From the NCBI RefSeq assembly GCF_029853675.1, contig NZ_CP122539.1, forward strand, positions 1,047,001-1,111,000: a stretch of DNA of 64,000 nt, in the 5' to 3' direction. Under the pieces are notes generated by a model. That model was given only the letters and a program-made list of their open reading frames with translations. It was not told where the DNA came from and searched no databases. Both the position numbers and the translations under genes were made by a program. Of the stretch, positions 37,975-46,825 are shown piece after piece. The DNA comes from Tenacibaculum tangerinum (lineage in GTDB: Bacteria; Bacteroidota; Bacteroidia; Flavobacteriales; Flavobacteriaceae). Within the stretch, counting starts at the first letter, position 1. Each line of letters begins with the position of its first letter.

Positions 37975-39851
37975 ATGGAACAAAAAAATTTGATTTGAAT
38001 TCCTTTATAGGAATGCTTTTATTAGGAGGAATTATGCTTTGGTGGATGAACACACAAAAGCCAGAAGAGACTCCTGAAAAGACTACTCAAACAGAGCAAA
38101 CTACCAATGCAACTACCGACACTCAAAACAATGGAAGCGATACTACTGTAGTTGTAAGTGACTCGTTGCAACAAGTTGCACTACAAAATAAGTTAGGGGC
38201 TTTTGCTTACGCAGCTTCTACAAGCAAAGAAGGAAGCACAACTCTTGAAAATGATCTTGTAAAGTTAACTATCGACAATAAAGGAGGACAAATTATTGAG
38301 GCTTTAGTTAAAAACTATAAAACATACGACTCTTTACCTGTATACTTAGTTAAAGATAATAATGCTTCTTTTAATATTAATTTCGGAACTACTGATAACC
38401 GAATTTTAAACACTCAAGATTTATTATTTACTCCTACTCTTACTAAAAATGGAGATGTACAAGTACTTTCTATGAAATTAAAAGTTTCGGAAGCAAAGTT
38501 CTTAGAATATCGCTATGAAATGAAAGAGGGTGATTATAGAGTTGGTTTTGCAGTGCGTTCGCAAGGATTAAACAATACTATTAATGGTTCTCAGGAAATT
38601 AATTTAAACTGGAATTTAAAAGGGTACAGACATGAAAAAAGTTTGAAAACTGAAAACATGTACTCGTATTATTACTACAAAGCTGACGACGAAGTTGATT
38701 ACTTGCAAATGACTGATGATGAAGTTGTAAGTGATATTGATTGGGTTGCTTATAAACAACACTTCTTCTCTTCTATCTTAACTTCAGAGACTCCGTTTAA
38801 CAATGCGAGTTTACAATCTGTTGACTTTGCTGGAGAAGATAAAGATAGCGTATACACGAAAACCTACGGAATTAAAACTCCGTTAGCTTTAACAAATGGG
38901 GAATTAAATTACAACATGCAGTGGTTTTACGGACCAACCGATTATAATTTGTTAAAGACTTATGAAGGAACAAACCTAGATGAAATTGCTGATTTAGGTT
39001 GGGGTATTTTTGGTTTCTTAAACCGTACCATATTCTACCCTGTATTTAATATGCTAAAAGGGTTTATTGGTAACTACGGATTGATTATTATTTTAATGAC
39101 CATCGTAGTACGTATCATAATGTCGCCAGTATTATACAAATCGTACTTATCGAGTGCTAAAATGAAGGTGATTCGTCCAGAAATGGAAGAAATCAATAAA
39201 AAGTACCCAGGCAAAGAAAATGCAATGAAGCGTCAGCAAGAAATCATGGCGGTACAACGAAAAGCCGGAGTAAGTATGATGTCGGGTTGTATACCTGCCC
39301 TGATGCAAATGCCTGTGTTCTTTGCATTATTTAAGTTTTTCCCTACCAATATAGATTTCCGCCAAAAAAGTTTCTTGTGGGCGAACGATTTATCTTCGTA
39401 TGATACCATTTTTAAATTACCATTTAAAATTCCTTTTTACGGAGACCATGTAAGTTTGTTTCCAATTTTGGCTTCTATCGCAATTTTCTTTTACATGAAA
39501 ATGAACCAAAGCCAGCAAGCCAATATGCAAGCTCCTACGCAAGAAGGAATGCCTGATATGAGTAAGATGATGAAGTGGATGATCTACTTCTCTCCTATCA
39601 TGATGTTATTCTTCTTTAACAATTATGCAAGTGGATTGAGTTTGTACTATTTCATTTCTAACTTGTTAACCATAGCTATTATGTTTGTAATTAAAAATTA
39701 CGTAATAGATGAGGATAAGATTCATGCTAAAATTGAAGAAAACAAGAAGAAACCTGTTAAAAAAAGTAAGTTCCGTGAGCGTTTAGATGCAGCCATGAAG
39801 CAAGCTCAGGAACAGCAAGCAGCGCAACAAAAGACAAAAAATAAGAAATAA
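37975..39851 (+). CDS. yidC: Membrane protein insertase YidC, 5' end frameshifted
   Basis: Inserts and folds inner-membrane proteins with or without SecYEG. The ATG at 37975 starts MEQK, then a run of seven A (37982-37988) puts the rest out of frame and meets a TGA. With eight A, or -1 slippage, the protein reads MEQKKFDLNSFIGMLLLGGI, the usual flavobacterial N-terminus, and runs on to give about 625 residues. Periplasmic P1 domain at ~60-360; insertase core with NRTIFYPVFNMLKGFIGNYGLIIILMT and the Lys/Arg-rich tail. yidC is essential, so a true null is unlikely. Follows pyrG. Confidence 0.93.
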
Positions 39852-39878
39852 CAACTTCTATTTTATAAAAAAACTAAA

Positions 39879-39908
39879 ATCCAACGACTTATACCGTTGG
39901 ATTTTTTT
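39879..39908 (+). terminator. Terminator of yidC
   Basis: Stem ATCCAACG / CGTTGGAT followed by seven T. Confidence 0.9.
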
Positions 39909-39951
39909 ATTATTTGTAATTTCGCAAGGTTATCCAAAAACAGACAAGTAT

Positions 39952-40671
39952 ATGGATTATAGAATGACTATTATCATTCCCGTTTTTAATGAAATTGATA
40001 ATTTAGATAGAATACACAGTACGTTTACCGATTACTTTTCTAAAAGTAATACCAAAAGCAAAGTTTTATTTGTAGACGATGGTTCTACCGATGGTAGTTT
40101 TGATAAAATTGATGAAATATGCACAAAAAATCCTGATTTTGAATACCTGAAATTTAAAGAGAATTGCGGATTAAGTGCTGCGATTAAAGCAGGGATCGAC
40201 CATATTAATACCGAATTGATAGGATATATCGATGCCGACCTGCAAACAACTCCTTATGATTTTGACCTTTTGCTAGAAGACATCGACAACTATCAGGCTG
40301 TTATTGGATATAGAGGTAAACGAAAAGACACTCTCAGTAAAAAAATACAATCGCTAATAGCCAATAGTATTCGACGTGCGTTGATAAATGATGGTGTTAT
40401 TGACACGGGATGCCCGTTAAAAGTATTACATACTGATGCTGCTAAGAAAATTCCTTTTTTTAAAGGAATGCATCGTTTTATTCCTGCCTTAATTCAATTA
40501 CAAGAGGGCACTATAAAACAAGTAAAAGTGCAGCATTTTGAACGTATTGCAGGAACTTCAAAGTATACCATTTTCAACCGGTCTTTCAAGGCATTACGAG
40601 ACACTTTTGCCTACCGCTGGATGCGAAAGCGCTACATAAACTACACCATAGAAAAGTCTAAAATTAGCTAA
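39952..40671 (+). CDS. Family 2 glycosyltransferase (polyprenyl-phosphate type)
   Basis: 239 residues, a GT-A fold with MTIIIPVFNEIDNL, the acidic VDDGSTDGS and the metal-binding YIDADLQTTPYD. No C-terminal membrane segments, as in dolichyl-phosphate mannose synthases. It should charge a polyprenyl phosphate with a sugar for the ArnT-like transferase two genes later. Start may be 39952 or the ATG at 39964. Its stop overlaps the next gene's ATG by one base, so translation is coupled. Confidence 0.9.
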   Translation: MDYRMTIIIPVFNEIDNLDRIHSTFTDYFSKSNTKSKVLFVDDGSTDGSFDKIDEICTKNPDFEYLKFKENCGLSAAIKAGIDHINTELIGYIDADLQTTPYDFDLLLEDIDNYQAVIGYRGKRKDTLSKKIQSLIANSIRRALINDGVIDTGCPLKVLHTDAAKKIPFFKGMHRFIPALIQLQEGTIKQVKVQHFERIAGTSKYTIFNRSFKALRDTFAYRWMRKRYINYTIEKSKIS

Positions 40672-41312
40672 TGAGCGACTGGCTTTCATATAATTCTTTT
40701 GTGTATATCATTGGTTTTGCTGCACAAATTTTGTTTTCAGCAAGATTGTTGTTGCAATGGATTCAATCTGAAAAAGTAAAAAAAGTGTTAACTCCTGTGT
40801 TGTTTTGGCAACTGAGTTTAATTGCTTCTTTTTTACTCTTTGTATATGGCTGGTTACGAGACGATTTTGCTATTATGTTAGGACAATCGCTTACTTACTT
40901 TATTTACATAAGAAACATGCAATTGCAAGGGTCTTGGAAAAAACTACCAAAAATACTACGTGGTTTTTTATTTATTTTCCCTTTTCTAATCGCTATGTAT
41001 TCTTTAAAAAACAACCAAATCGATGCTGAACGCTTATTCAGTAATGAAAACATTCCTATGAATTTATTAATCTGGGGAAGTATTGGGCAAATTATTTTTA
41101 CCTTACGATTTGTATATCAATGGATTTATTCCGAACGTAAAAAAGAATCGTCTTTACCTTTAGGTTTCTGGTCGCTAAGTCTTATAGGCTCGCTCATGAT
41201 TTTAAGTTACGCTATTATTAGAAAAGACCCTGTTTTATTTGTCGGACAATTATTCGGCTTTGTTATTTACTGTAGAAATGTGTATATCTTATTAAAACAT
41301 CAAAAATCATAA
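40671..41312 (+). CDS. Lipid A biosynthesis N-terminal (LAB_N) domain membrane protein
   Basis: 213 residues with about six membrane segments in two repeats (IGFAAQILFSARLLLQWIQSEK, then IGQIIFTLRFVYQWIYSERKK), the duplicated LAB_N pattern. Members are found with Arn-type glycosyltransferases and may flip or present the lipid-linked sugar (inference). Middle gene of the three-gene operon. Confidence 0.85.
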   Translation: MSDWLSYNSFVYIIGFAAQILFSARLLLQWIQSEKVKKVLTPVLFWQLSLIASFLLFVYGWLRDDFAIMLGQSLTYFIYIRNMQLQGSWKKLPKILRGFLFIFPFLIAMYSLKNNQIDAERLFSNENIPMNLLIWGSIGQIIFTLRFVYQWIYSERKKESSLPLGFWSLSLIGSLMILSYAIIRKDPVLFVGQLFGFVIYCRNVYILLKHQKS

Positions 41313-41353
41313 AACACCAACGTATAACTTATCACTACTAAATCTTGTTAAAA

Positions 41354-42973
41354 ATGAGAAGCAAACTGACTTTTAATATCTTTTTAATCATCGCTGCTAT
41401 TAGCTTACTTATCAATGTAGGATCTTATGGTGTTATTGAAAGTAGTGATGCCAGGTATGCCGAAATTGGTAGAGCAATGCATGCTTCGGGTGATTTTATG
41501 CATCCTAACTTACTAGACGTGCATCATTACCATAAACCTCCTTTTACCTATCAAATTACAGCGTTAGGTTATAAAATATTTGGCACGAACGCTTTTGGTG
41601 CTCGCTTCTTTTTACAGCTTGCCATTTTACTACAACTTGTTTTAGTATACCGCTTGAGTTTTTTATTATTCGACAACAAAAAAACGGCGTTATGGTCTGC
41701 CATTATTTATTTTAGTTTTCCTTTGGTGCTCGTATCCTCACGTAACTTAACGACCGATGCTTTTTTAGCAACCTTTGCCCTGTTAAGCATTTATAGTTGG
41801 GTGCGATACCGCAAATCTGGCGTAATTAAATGGCTTTATGCCTTCACTATAAGTTTGGCTCTTGGCTTTTTAACCAAAGGTCCTGTGATATTCATTGTTC
41901 CCGTAATTTTTATCCTTTTTTACAATCGTACTGAAAAAGCAAAGCATCGTTTTTCTTTCCATCATATTGCTGCTTGGACCTTTTTTTTAGTCATAGCAGC
42001 TTCTTGGTTTGTGTATTTAGGATATCACAATCCTGCTTTTTTAGATTATTTCTTAGGAAAACAAACCGCCGACAGGTTCTCTAAAAATGCCTTCGGAAGA
42101 ACAGAACCTTTTTGGTACTTCTTAGCCTTTGCTCCTTTGGTGGGATTACCGTGGTTTTTAGCCGCTGTGTATTTGGTAAAAGAGCAAAAACAACTCTTCA
42201 AAACAAAAACCATTCACTTTGCTTTATTCATGGCATTTGTAATTCCGTTAGTATTCTTTTCGATTTCTTCTTCTAAGCGAATTTTATATATTTTGCCTTT
42301 ATACAGCATGCTTGCTGTTTTAATTGCTGATTTATTTTCAAAAATTACGGTTGAAAAAACAAAAATCATCAACGGTATCGTACTTGGTTTTTATGGATTA
42401 CTCCTACTCGCTTTTATGGTCGCTCCTTTTGTGGATACAGGAATGAACATTCCGTATTATTTAGCAATTGCGAGCTGCTTGGTCGCTATCTTTATTTTTT
42501 TACTGTATACCTCATTAAAAGACGAAGTTAAATTTAAACCTATCATTGCTTCTTTCGTTGTTACAACATTTCTATTGATAAGTGCTACCACCATTTTGGC
42601 TAAAAACGAATTAAAAGTAAATGCTTCAAAACCTGTAACCGATTTCCTGATTGAAGAAGACTTGGCTTCAAGAGATATTTTAGTGTACAATACAAGAAAA
42701 CCATCGATTGCATTTGGGTTGAATAAATCTATCATTTCGCTATATGACGGACATCATTCTTTAAACAGAGAAACGCAATTTGAAACAGATGCAGCGTGGA
42801 AAAAACACTTACTGAACCTCAAAGATGCTGAAGGATTTGAAAAATTAGAGCAATTGGTCGCAAAACCTACGGTTTTACTATTGTACAAAAAACAACTTCC
42901 TGAAAAACTCAACTGGTTAGCTGAAAAATATGCTCATAAAAAAGTAATGGGAAAGTGGGTTGTTTACTACTAA
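41354..42973 (+). CDS. ArnT-like integral membrane glycosyltransferase
   Basis: 539 residues with about twelve membrane segments, GT-C fold. The N-terminal loop GVIESSDARYAEIGRAMHASGDFMHP matches the ArnT/PMT family and carries the catalytic acidic residues. It would transfer a sugar from polyprenyl phosphate to lipid A or another envelope target. Start is the ATG at 41354; a TTG nine bases earlier is rejected. Together with the two genes before it this forms an envelope modification operon that might affect resistance to cationic peptides (inference). Confidence 0.88.
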   Translation: MRSKLTFNIFLIIAAISLLINVGSYGVIESSDARYAEIGRAMHASGDFMHPNLLDVHHYHKPPFTYQITALGYKIFGTNAFGARFFLQLAILLQLVLVYRLSFLLFDNKKTALWSAIIYFSFPLVLVSSRNLTTDAFLATFALLSIYSWVRYRKSGVIKWLYAFTISLALGFLTKGPVIFIVPVIFILFYNRTEKAKHRFSFHHIAAWTFFLVIAASWFVYLGYHNPAFLDYFLGKQTADRFSKNAFGRTEPFWYFLAFAPLVGLPWFLAAVYLVKEQKQLFKTKTIHFALFMAFVIPLVFFSISSSKRILYILPLYSMLAVLIADLFSKITVEKTKIINGIVLGFYGLLLLAFMVAPFVDTGMNIPYYLAIASCLVAIFIFLLYTSLKDEVKFKPIIASFVVTTFLLISATTILAKNELKVNASKPVTDFLIEEDLASRDILVYNTRKPSIAFGLNKSIISLYDGHHSLNRETQFETDAAWKKHLLNLKDAEGFEKLEQLVAKPTVLLLYKKQLPEKLNWLAEKYAHKKVMGKWVVYY

Positions 42974-43077
42974 GTTAAGCAACATCTGCTTCAATAAACT
43001 TTCGATCAGATCAATAATAGCCAGCTATTCAAATGATTTTACCAACTATTTTTGGCACCGTTACCTACAATTTATTA

Positions 43078-43095
43078 CACGGACTACAAGTCGTG
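43078..43095. repeat. REP-like palindrome 1
   Basis: CACGGACT-ACA-AGTCGTG, 7 bp with one bulge. Same class as 43839 and 44488. Confidence 0.5.
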
Positions 43096-43239
43096 CTATA
43101 GTGCTTTTAAAATTTGTAATTCCTATTCATAACAACTTTTTCTTTAGAAGTAGAAAACTACTTTGAGTTCTCTAAGTAGTTCTTATCAGGATATTGTAAT
43201 TACAAACTATTTTATTAATTTGTCTTTATTAACTATTTA

Positions 43240-43260
43240 CCACACGATGCAATCGTGCGG
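43240..43260. repeat. REP-like palindrome 2
   Basis: CCACACGAT-GCA-ATCGTGCGG, 9-bp arms with one mismatch. It recurs as its reverse complement at 44311. Confidence 0.65.
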
Positions 43261-43320
43261 CAGCGGGGGGTATAAAATTAAGATAGCCTATATATTATCA
43301 TTGTGTTTGATTGAACCTGC

Positions 43321-43344
43321 CCGCCACTAGTTGCAAACTAGCGG
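43321..43344. repeat. REP-like palindrome 3
   Basis: CCGC (CA bulge) CTAGTT-GCA-AACTAG-CGG. It is nearly identical to the element at 43938 and overlaps the 3' flank of the orphan gene 43348-43680. Confidence 0.7.
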
Positions 43345-43347
43345 TAG

Positions 43348-43680
43348 CTATTCCGGTATACTAGCATCATCGAGAGACCTTGATAACTGACCTAAAAACT
43401 TAGTTAAATCATGATTATAATAATATATAATTGTTTCTCTAAATTTTATAGTTACACCTACTATTTGAGTCTCTTTTTCACTAAGAGATTCTACAGACTT
43501 TATTATGTATTCAAGTTCTTCTACTTGTGTTTTTAGTTTTTTCTTTTCAAATCCAATTTTTCTTAATTTATATATTTCTAAAAATCTAGAAACTGGTATA
43601 GGTCTTGAAACTATAATATTCGAGAAAACAAGTTCCTTAAATTTTTCATTCTGTATCAAGTTGTTGAATTTACCATTCAT
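43348..43680 (-). CDS. Orphan small protein, unknown
   Basis: 110 residues from an ATG at 43680. Predicted helical with a Lys/Glu-rich centre (KKKLKTQVEELEYIIKSVESLSEKETQ) that could be a short coiled coil. No signal peptide or membrane segment. I do not recognise the family. It lies alone between REP-like palindromes 3 and 4. Confidence 0.45.
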   Translation of the reverse strand: MNGKFNNLIQNEKFKELVFSNIIVSRPIPVSRFLEIYKLRKIGFEKKKLKTQVEELEYIIKSVESLSEKETQIVGVTIKFRETIIYYYNHDLTKFLGQLSRSLDDASIPE

Positions 43681-43838
43681 AATAAAATATTATTTAGAAA
43701 ACAAGATTTGCCACTGCTTATCGGCATTATACCATTTAACATAAGCCCCTGAAACAACGCGCTTACTGTTATTTAAAAAAAACTACCTTGCTTATCTAAA
43801 ATTAAGGTAGCTTGTTTATTTATTACTATTTTTTATTC

Positions 43839-43861
43839 GGCACGGATTACAAATCCGCGCC
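43839..43861. repeat. REP-like palindrome 4
   Basis: GGCACGGATT-ACA-AATCCGCGCC, 10-bp arms with one mismatch. Confidence 0.65.
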
Positions 43862-43937
43862 ATCGGGCGAAACCACCTCACAATTTAATGTAAAGTAGCT
43901 TTTATATTCATTCCTGTTTTTCTTACTCTATCTAACT

Positions 43938-43960
43938 CGCCACTAGTTGCAAACTAGCGG
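43938..43960. repeat. REP-like palindrome 5
   Basis: CGC (CA bulge) CTAGTT-GCA-AACTAG-CGG, a near copy of palindrome 3, extending into the shared flank AGCT. Confidence 0.7.
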
Positions 43961-43972
43961 GAGCTGGGGATT

Positions 43973-44260
43973 TTAAATTTTTTCATCAACCGAACAAATA
44001 CCTTCTATTATATTAATTAAATCAAATATAAAATCTTCTTGTTCTTCTTTCAACACTCTTTCCCTAAATAGAGGAAATAAAAATTCACTCTTGAATGCGT
44101 CTAAATCACCTCCAGTATTTTTATATTTTTTTAAAGCATCAACTAAAACATAATAATCTGTTTCCTTTCGGGCTATCTGTTCTGGTGAATATTTTACATT
44201 ATAAAAACTATTCAAAATATTATCTACCTTAATTTCCAATTCTTTCCTTTTTATACCCAT
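43973..44260 (-). CDS. Orphan small acidic protein, possibly immunity-like
   Basis: 95 residues from an ATG at 44260. All helical and acidic. The pattern GDLDAFKSEFLFPLFRERV, then DFIFDLINIIEGICSVDE, is reminiscent of colicin D-type immunity proteins, but the similarity is only by eye. No toxin gene is nearby. Flanked by REP-like palindromes. Confidence 0.4.
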   Translation of the reverse strand: MGIKRKELEIKVDNILNSFYNVKYSPEQIARKETDYYVLVDALKKYKNTGGDLDAFKSEFLFPLFRERVLKEEQEDFIFDLINIIEGICSVDEKI

Positions 44261-44310
44261 TATAATTATAGTAATATGATTAATTATATCTTACCCACTT
44301 CCCGAGCTAA

Positions 44311-44330
44311 CGCACGATTGCATCGTGTGG
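44311..44330. repeat. REP-like palindrome 6
   Basis: CGCACGAT-TG-CATCGTGTGG, the inverted counterpart of palindrome 2. Confidence 0.65.
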
Positions 44331-44487
44331 TACATGTATTGGTTAATACAACCTACATACAATAACAGTATCTAACTGATCTTTTTTCTTCTGCATAATC
44401 TATAAAACTACAATACAAAATGTTTTGTAGAGCTAATTTAATAGCTCTTAAATATAGAACAATATTAAGAAATATAGTAAACTTATT

Positions 44488-44506
44488 GCACGGATTACAT
44501 GTCCGC
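44488..44506. repeat. REP-like palindrome 7
   Basis: GCACGGATT-ACA-TGTCCGC, a diverged form of palindrome 4, 43 bp before the end of the solenoid protein gene. Confidence 0.5.
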
Positions 44507-44548
44507 ATTATCTGATTTTAAATTAGGTAAAATAAATTTTTAACTATG

Positions 44549-46495
44549 TTATGATTCAGCTACTAATAATCCAAAATATTCCTCTTTGGTTAAAGGACGT
44601 ACACTCCCTTGTGGAATTACTTCGTTTTTCATTTCACAAATCAATATATCTCCTTGTCTTTTTAAACATTTGATATACGGAATTACATTCTCGTGCACTC
44701 TAAAAGTTGATGCTATGGCTTCTAAAGGTTTATCTTTATATTGTTCTTCTATCCAAAGCCAATGTTCTTTATTGGTTGAAGTACACCAACATTTAACGGC
44801 GTACGCTTTTTGAGAATTCCACGTTTTTAAATCTTCAATTTCGTTAAAGTCAACTTGATAAGTTTCAAATATGTTATGTTTTTGGCACTTAGCTTTCTTT
44901 CCTCCTAAATCGTATTTGTAATAATCAACTAAAATTCCCTTAGTCGCAACCCTTCTTGCATTTAGTGCTTTCATCATCTGTGCAACTCCAACATAGTTAA
45001 ACGAAAATCTTCGAATGTTCAGGTTATTAATACTAAAAAGTTGCTCATAACTATAGGAAACTATCTGTTTCCATTGCTTCTCTATTTTATGTAAAATGAA
45101 AACAAAATGTTCATTTAACTCACAATCCCATTCTCTCAATACTTCTCTGGTATAAAAATTTTGAAATGATTGATGTCTCATTTTTATTATACGAATAAAC
45201 TCTTCAATAGGAACTGGTACATATTGAGAACTCCACCTAGAACCTATATAAAAGTGTGTTTTTGACAATCGATTATTTTCACTTATTGTATGATAGAAAT
45301 TTTGTACTATTTGTGAATTTTCTATATTAAAATATTCTGATTTTTTAATTTGAACAATGGTAGGGTTGCTATCGACGAATACTTCTTTTAATGCTCTTGT
45401 TCCAACTAGCTCTCCTATAGTTTTTAGTTGGTTAAATTTCTTAGAAACTCCTTCTTTCAATATCAATCTACCATACACGTGCTGTATGTTTGGAGTTTCT
45501 ATAGCTTTGCTAAGTTCAAAATCTCCATTAATAATTTCTAATTTTTTAAAATACAGTTTCTCTACAGAACCTGGTTTTTTCAAGGTTCCATTAATCTGTT
45601 TTAAATTAGGCAAGTAATGATTGTATTTATAATCATAATCTACGTTTAATACCTCTAGAGACACGGCTTTAAAAGATCCTAGCAGCACCGATTGTTTTCT
45701 TATGCTCTTTAATTGAGGAGCTATCAATTCTGAACCATCTCTACTAAGTGTAAGTTTTTCTACTTCTTTTAATATGGGAAATAAATTGTTTGTTCCTTTT
45801 TTTATAAAGAGCTTCCCTTTGATATGAGATACATTGATTACTTGGTTACTTGAATTAATTACACATTTTTTATAAATGACTTCTAGCTTGGGTGTTCTGA
45901 CTTTTCGATTAGTATTTTCTTCAATAAAAAAATCACCCCATATTTTTCTTAAATTTGGAAAATAACAATTGGTATTTATAATTTCTATAGAACCAAAATG
46001 TTCTTCTATTTCAAAAACTAATTCCCTCGATTTAAATAAGGAAAGATTTTTTATTCTAATATTACAATATTGGTAGTTTGGTATTTTATTTAATTCTGAA
46101 GGTTTTTGAATTTCTATCCAGCCTTCTTGTGCATCATTTATTTTAATTCCATTTACAATGGACAAGTTGTTTAAAGGTGTTTTATGAAGCATTTTCAATT
46201 TACCTAAAACTACCTCTAACTCTGGTAAATTAATTGCTTTTTCATGAATGTTTAAATTCCCTTTTACTATTTTTAATTTTCTAAAAACGTTCTCTTTTGC
46301 ATCAACCGATAAATTGCCGTTGACTTCTGTTAAATTAGGGAAAGTGCAATTTTTAGCTCTTACGATTAAGCTTCCTTTAACCTCTTGTATCTCTATAGTA
46401 CTGTTATGTATATAAACTTCTAAATGAAACGCATCTTGTTCATTAAGCAATTTAAGATCTTCTTTCTTCCTTATTTTTAGTGTAGGTATTTCCAT
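44549..46495 (-). CDS. Beta-solenoid (leucine-rich-like) protein of the RtcB operon
   Basis: 648 residues. Residues ~1-390 consist of irregular 20-residue repeats of the type I..VKGSLIVRAKNCTFPNLTEVNGNL, a right-handed solenoid or LRR-like fold suited to binding protein or RNA. The C-terminal ~250 residues are a separate domain, ending in YAVKCWCTSTNKEHWLWIEEQY, AIASTFRVHENVIPYIKCLKRQGDIL and PLTKEEYFGLLVAES, resembling DUF6745-type C-termini by memory only. No signal peptide: cytoplasmic. It is last in the operon, two bases after the HGEHG gene. Confidence 0.65.
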   Translation of the reverse strand: MEIPTLKIRKKEDLKLLNEQDAFHLEVYIHNSTIEIQEVKGSLIVRAKNCTFPNLTEVNGNLSVDAKENVFRKLKIVKGNLNIHEKAINLPELEVVLGKLKMLHKTPLNNLSIVNGIKINDAQEGWIEIQKPSELNKIPNYQYCNIRIKNLSLFKSRELVFEIEEHFGSIEIINTNCYFPNLRKIWGDFFIEENTNRKVRTPKLEVIYKKCVINSSNQVINVSHIKGKLFIKKGTNNLFPILKEVEKLTLSRDGSELIAPQLKSIRKQSVLLGSFKAVSLEVLNVDYDYKYNHYLPNLKQINGTLKKPGSVEKLYFKKLEIINGDFELSKAIETPNIQHVYGRLILKEGVSKKFNQLKTIGELVGTRALKEVFVDSNPTIVQIKKSEYFNIENSQIVQNFYHTISENNRLSKTHFYIGSRWSSQYVPVPIEEFIRIIKMRHQSFQNFYTREVLREWDCELNEHFVFILHKIEKQWKQIVSYSYEQLFSINNLNIRRFSFNYVGVAQMMKALNARRVATKGILVDYYKYDLGGKKAKCQKHNIFETYQVDFNEIEDLKTWNSQKAYAVKCWCTSTNKEHWLWIEEQYKDKPLEAIASTFRVHENVIPYIKCLKRQGDILICEMKNEVIPQGSVRPLTKEEYFGLLVAES

Positions 46496-46497
46496 TC

Positions 46498-46722
46498 TTA
46501 ATCATATGCATTTTCAACGGCTCTTGTAATAGGGTTAAATTCTTGTTGTACATATTTTATTACATTCTCACCTTCAATTTTAATACAACCGTGTTCTCCA
46601 TGAGATAATACAGCCTCTCCCTCAATTTTTAAGACTTGAGTACTATCTATGGTTTTTAGAACCCTAATTTTTGATGCTTCTAATACATGAGTATTGGTTG
46701 TTTCTTCTAAAAAATGTTTCAT
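46498..46722 (-). CDS. Small HGEHG-motif protein of the RtcB operon
   Basis: 74 residues, predicted all-beta. Notable motif AVLSHGEHGCIKIEGENVIKYVQQEFNP near the centre, then RAVENAYD. The two His and Glu could bind a metal (inference). I recall similar short proteins next to solenoid genes in other phyla, but cannot verify. It starts 17 nt after the second tRNA-like RNA and ends two bases before the solenoid gene, so a common transcript is near certain. Confidence 0.65.
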   Translation of the reverse strand: MKHFLEETTNTHVLEASKIRVLKTIDSTQVLKIEGEAVLSHGEHGCIKIEGENVIKYVQQEFNPITRAVENAYD

Positions 46723-46739
46723 ATTTTTTATATTTTAAA

Positions 46740-46809
46740 GAAAAGGGGTTGGACTCGAACCAACACCTACGAATTGGCATTTCGTTGCCTTCCTATTAGC
46801 TACCCTTTT
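46740..46809 (-). tRNA. tRNA-like RNA, anticodon position GCC, embedded in the RtcB operon
   Basis: Folds as a full cloverleaf: acceptor AAAAGGG / CCCTTTT (7 bp), D arm with GG, anticodon stem ACGAA / TTCGT with loop ATGCCAA (GCC at 34-36), four-nt variable loop, T arm GTTGG / CCAAC with loop TTCGAGT. U8, A14, U33, A37 and G53-C61 are conserved. Against a genuine tRNA-Gly: position 73 is C, not U, the first acceptor pairs are A-U, CCA is not encoded, and the acceptor helix continues to 10 bp through the flanks (AAGAAAAGGG / CCCTTTTCTT). Lies 16 nt after the other tRNA-like RNA and 17 nt before the HGEHG gene. Confidence 0.85.
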
Positions 46810-46825
46810 CTTATATGTTTGTATA

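Larger units (their letters stand above)
42974..43347. other. Intergenic region with a hairpin and REP-like palindromes
   Basis: Contains a hairpin AACTACTT / AAGTAGTT (43156-43181), without a strong T-run, that may end the glycosyltransferase operon, and palindromes at 43078, 43240 and 43321. No gene seen; the 68-codon frame at 42960 is unsupported. Confidence 0.5.

Noticed and set aside
42960..43166. 68-codon frame after the ArnT-like gene
   Set aside because: Overlaps the preceding stop and a palindrome; no protein features.
43078..44506. Possible CRISPR or attachment sites in the palindrome cluster
   Set aside because: Elements are irregularly spaced, of three classes and in both orientations, and no cas or integrase genes are present.
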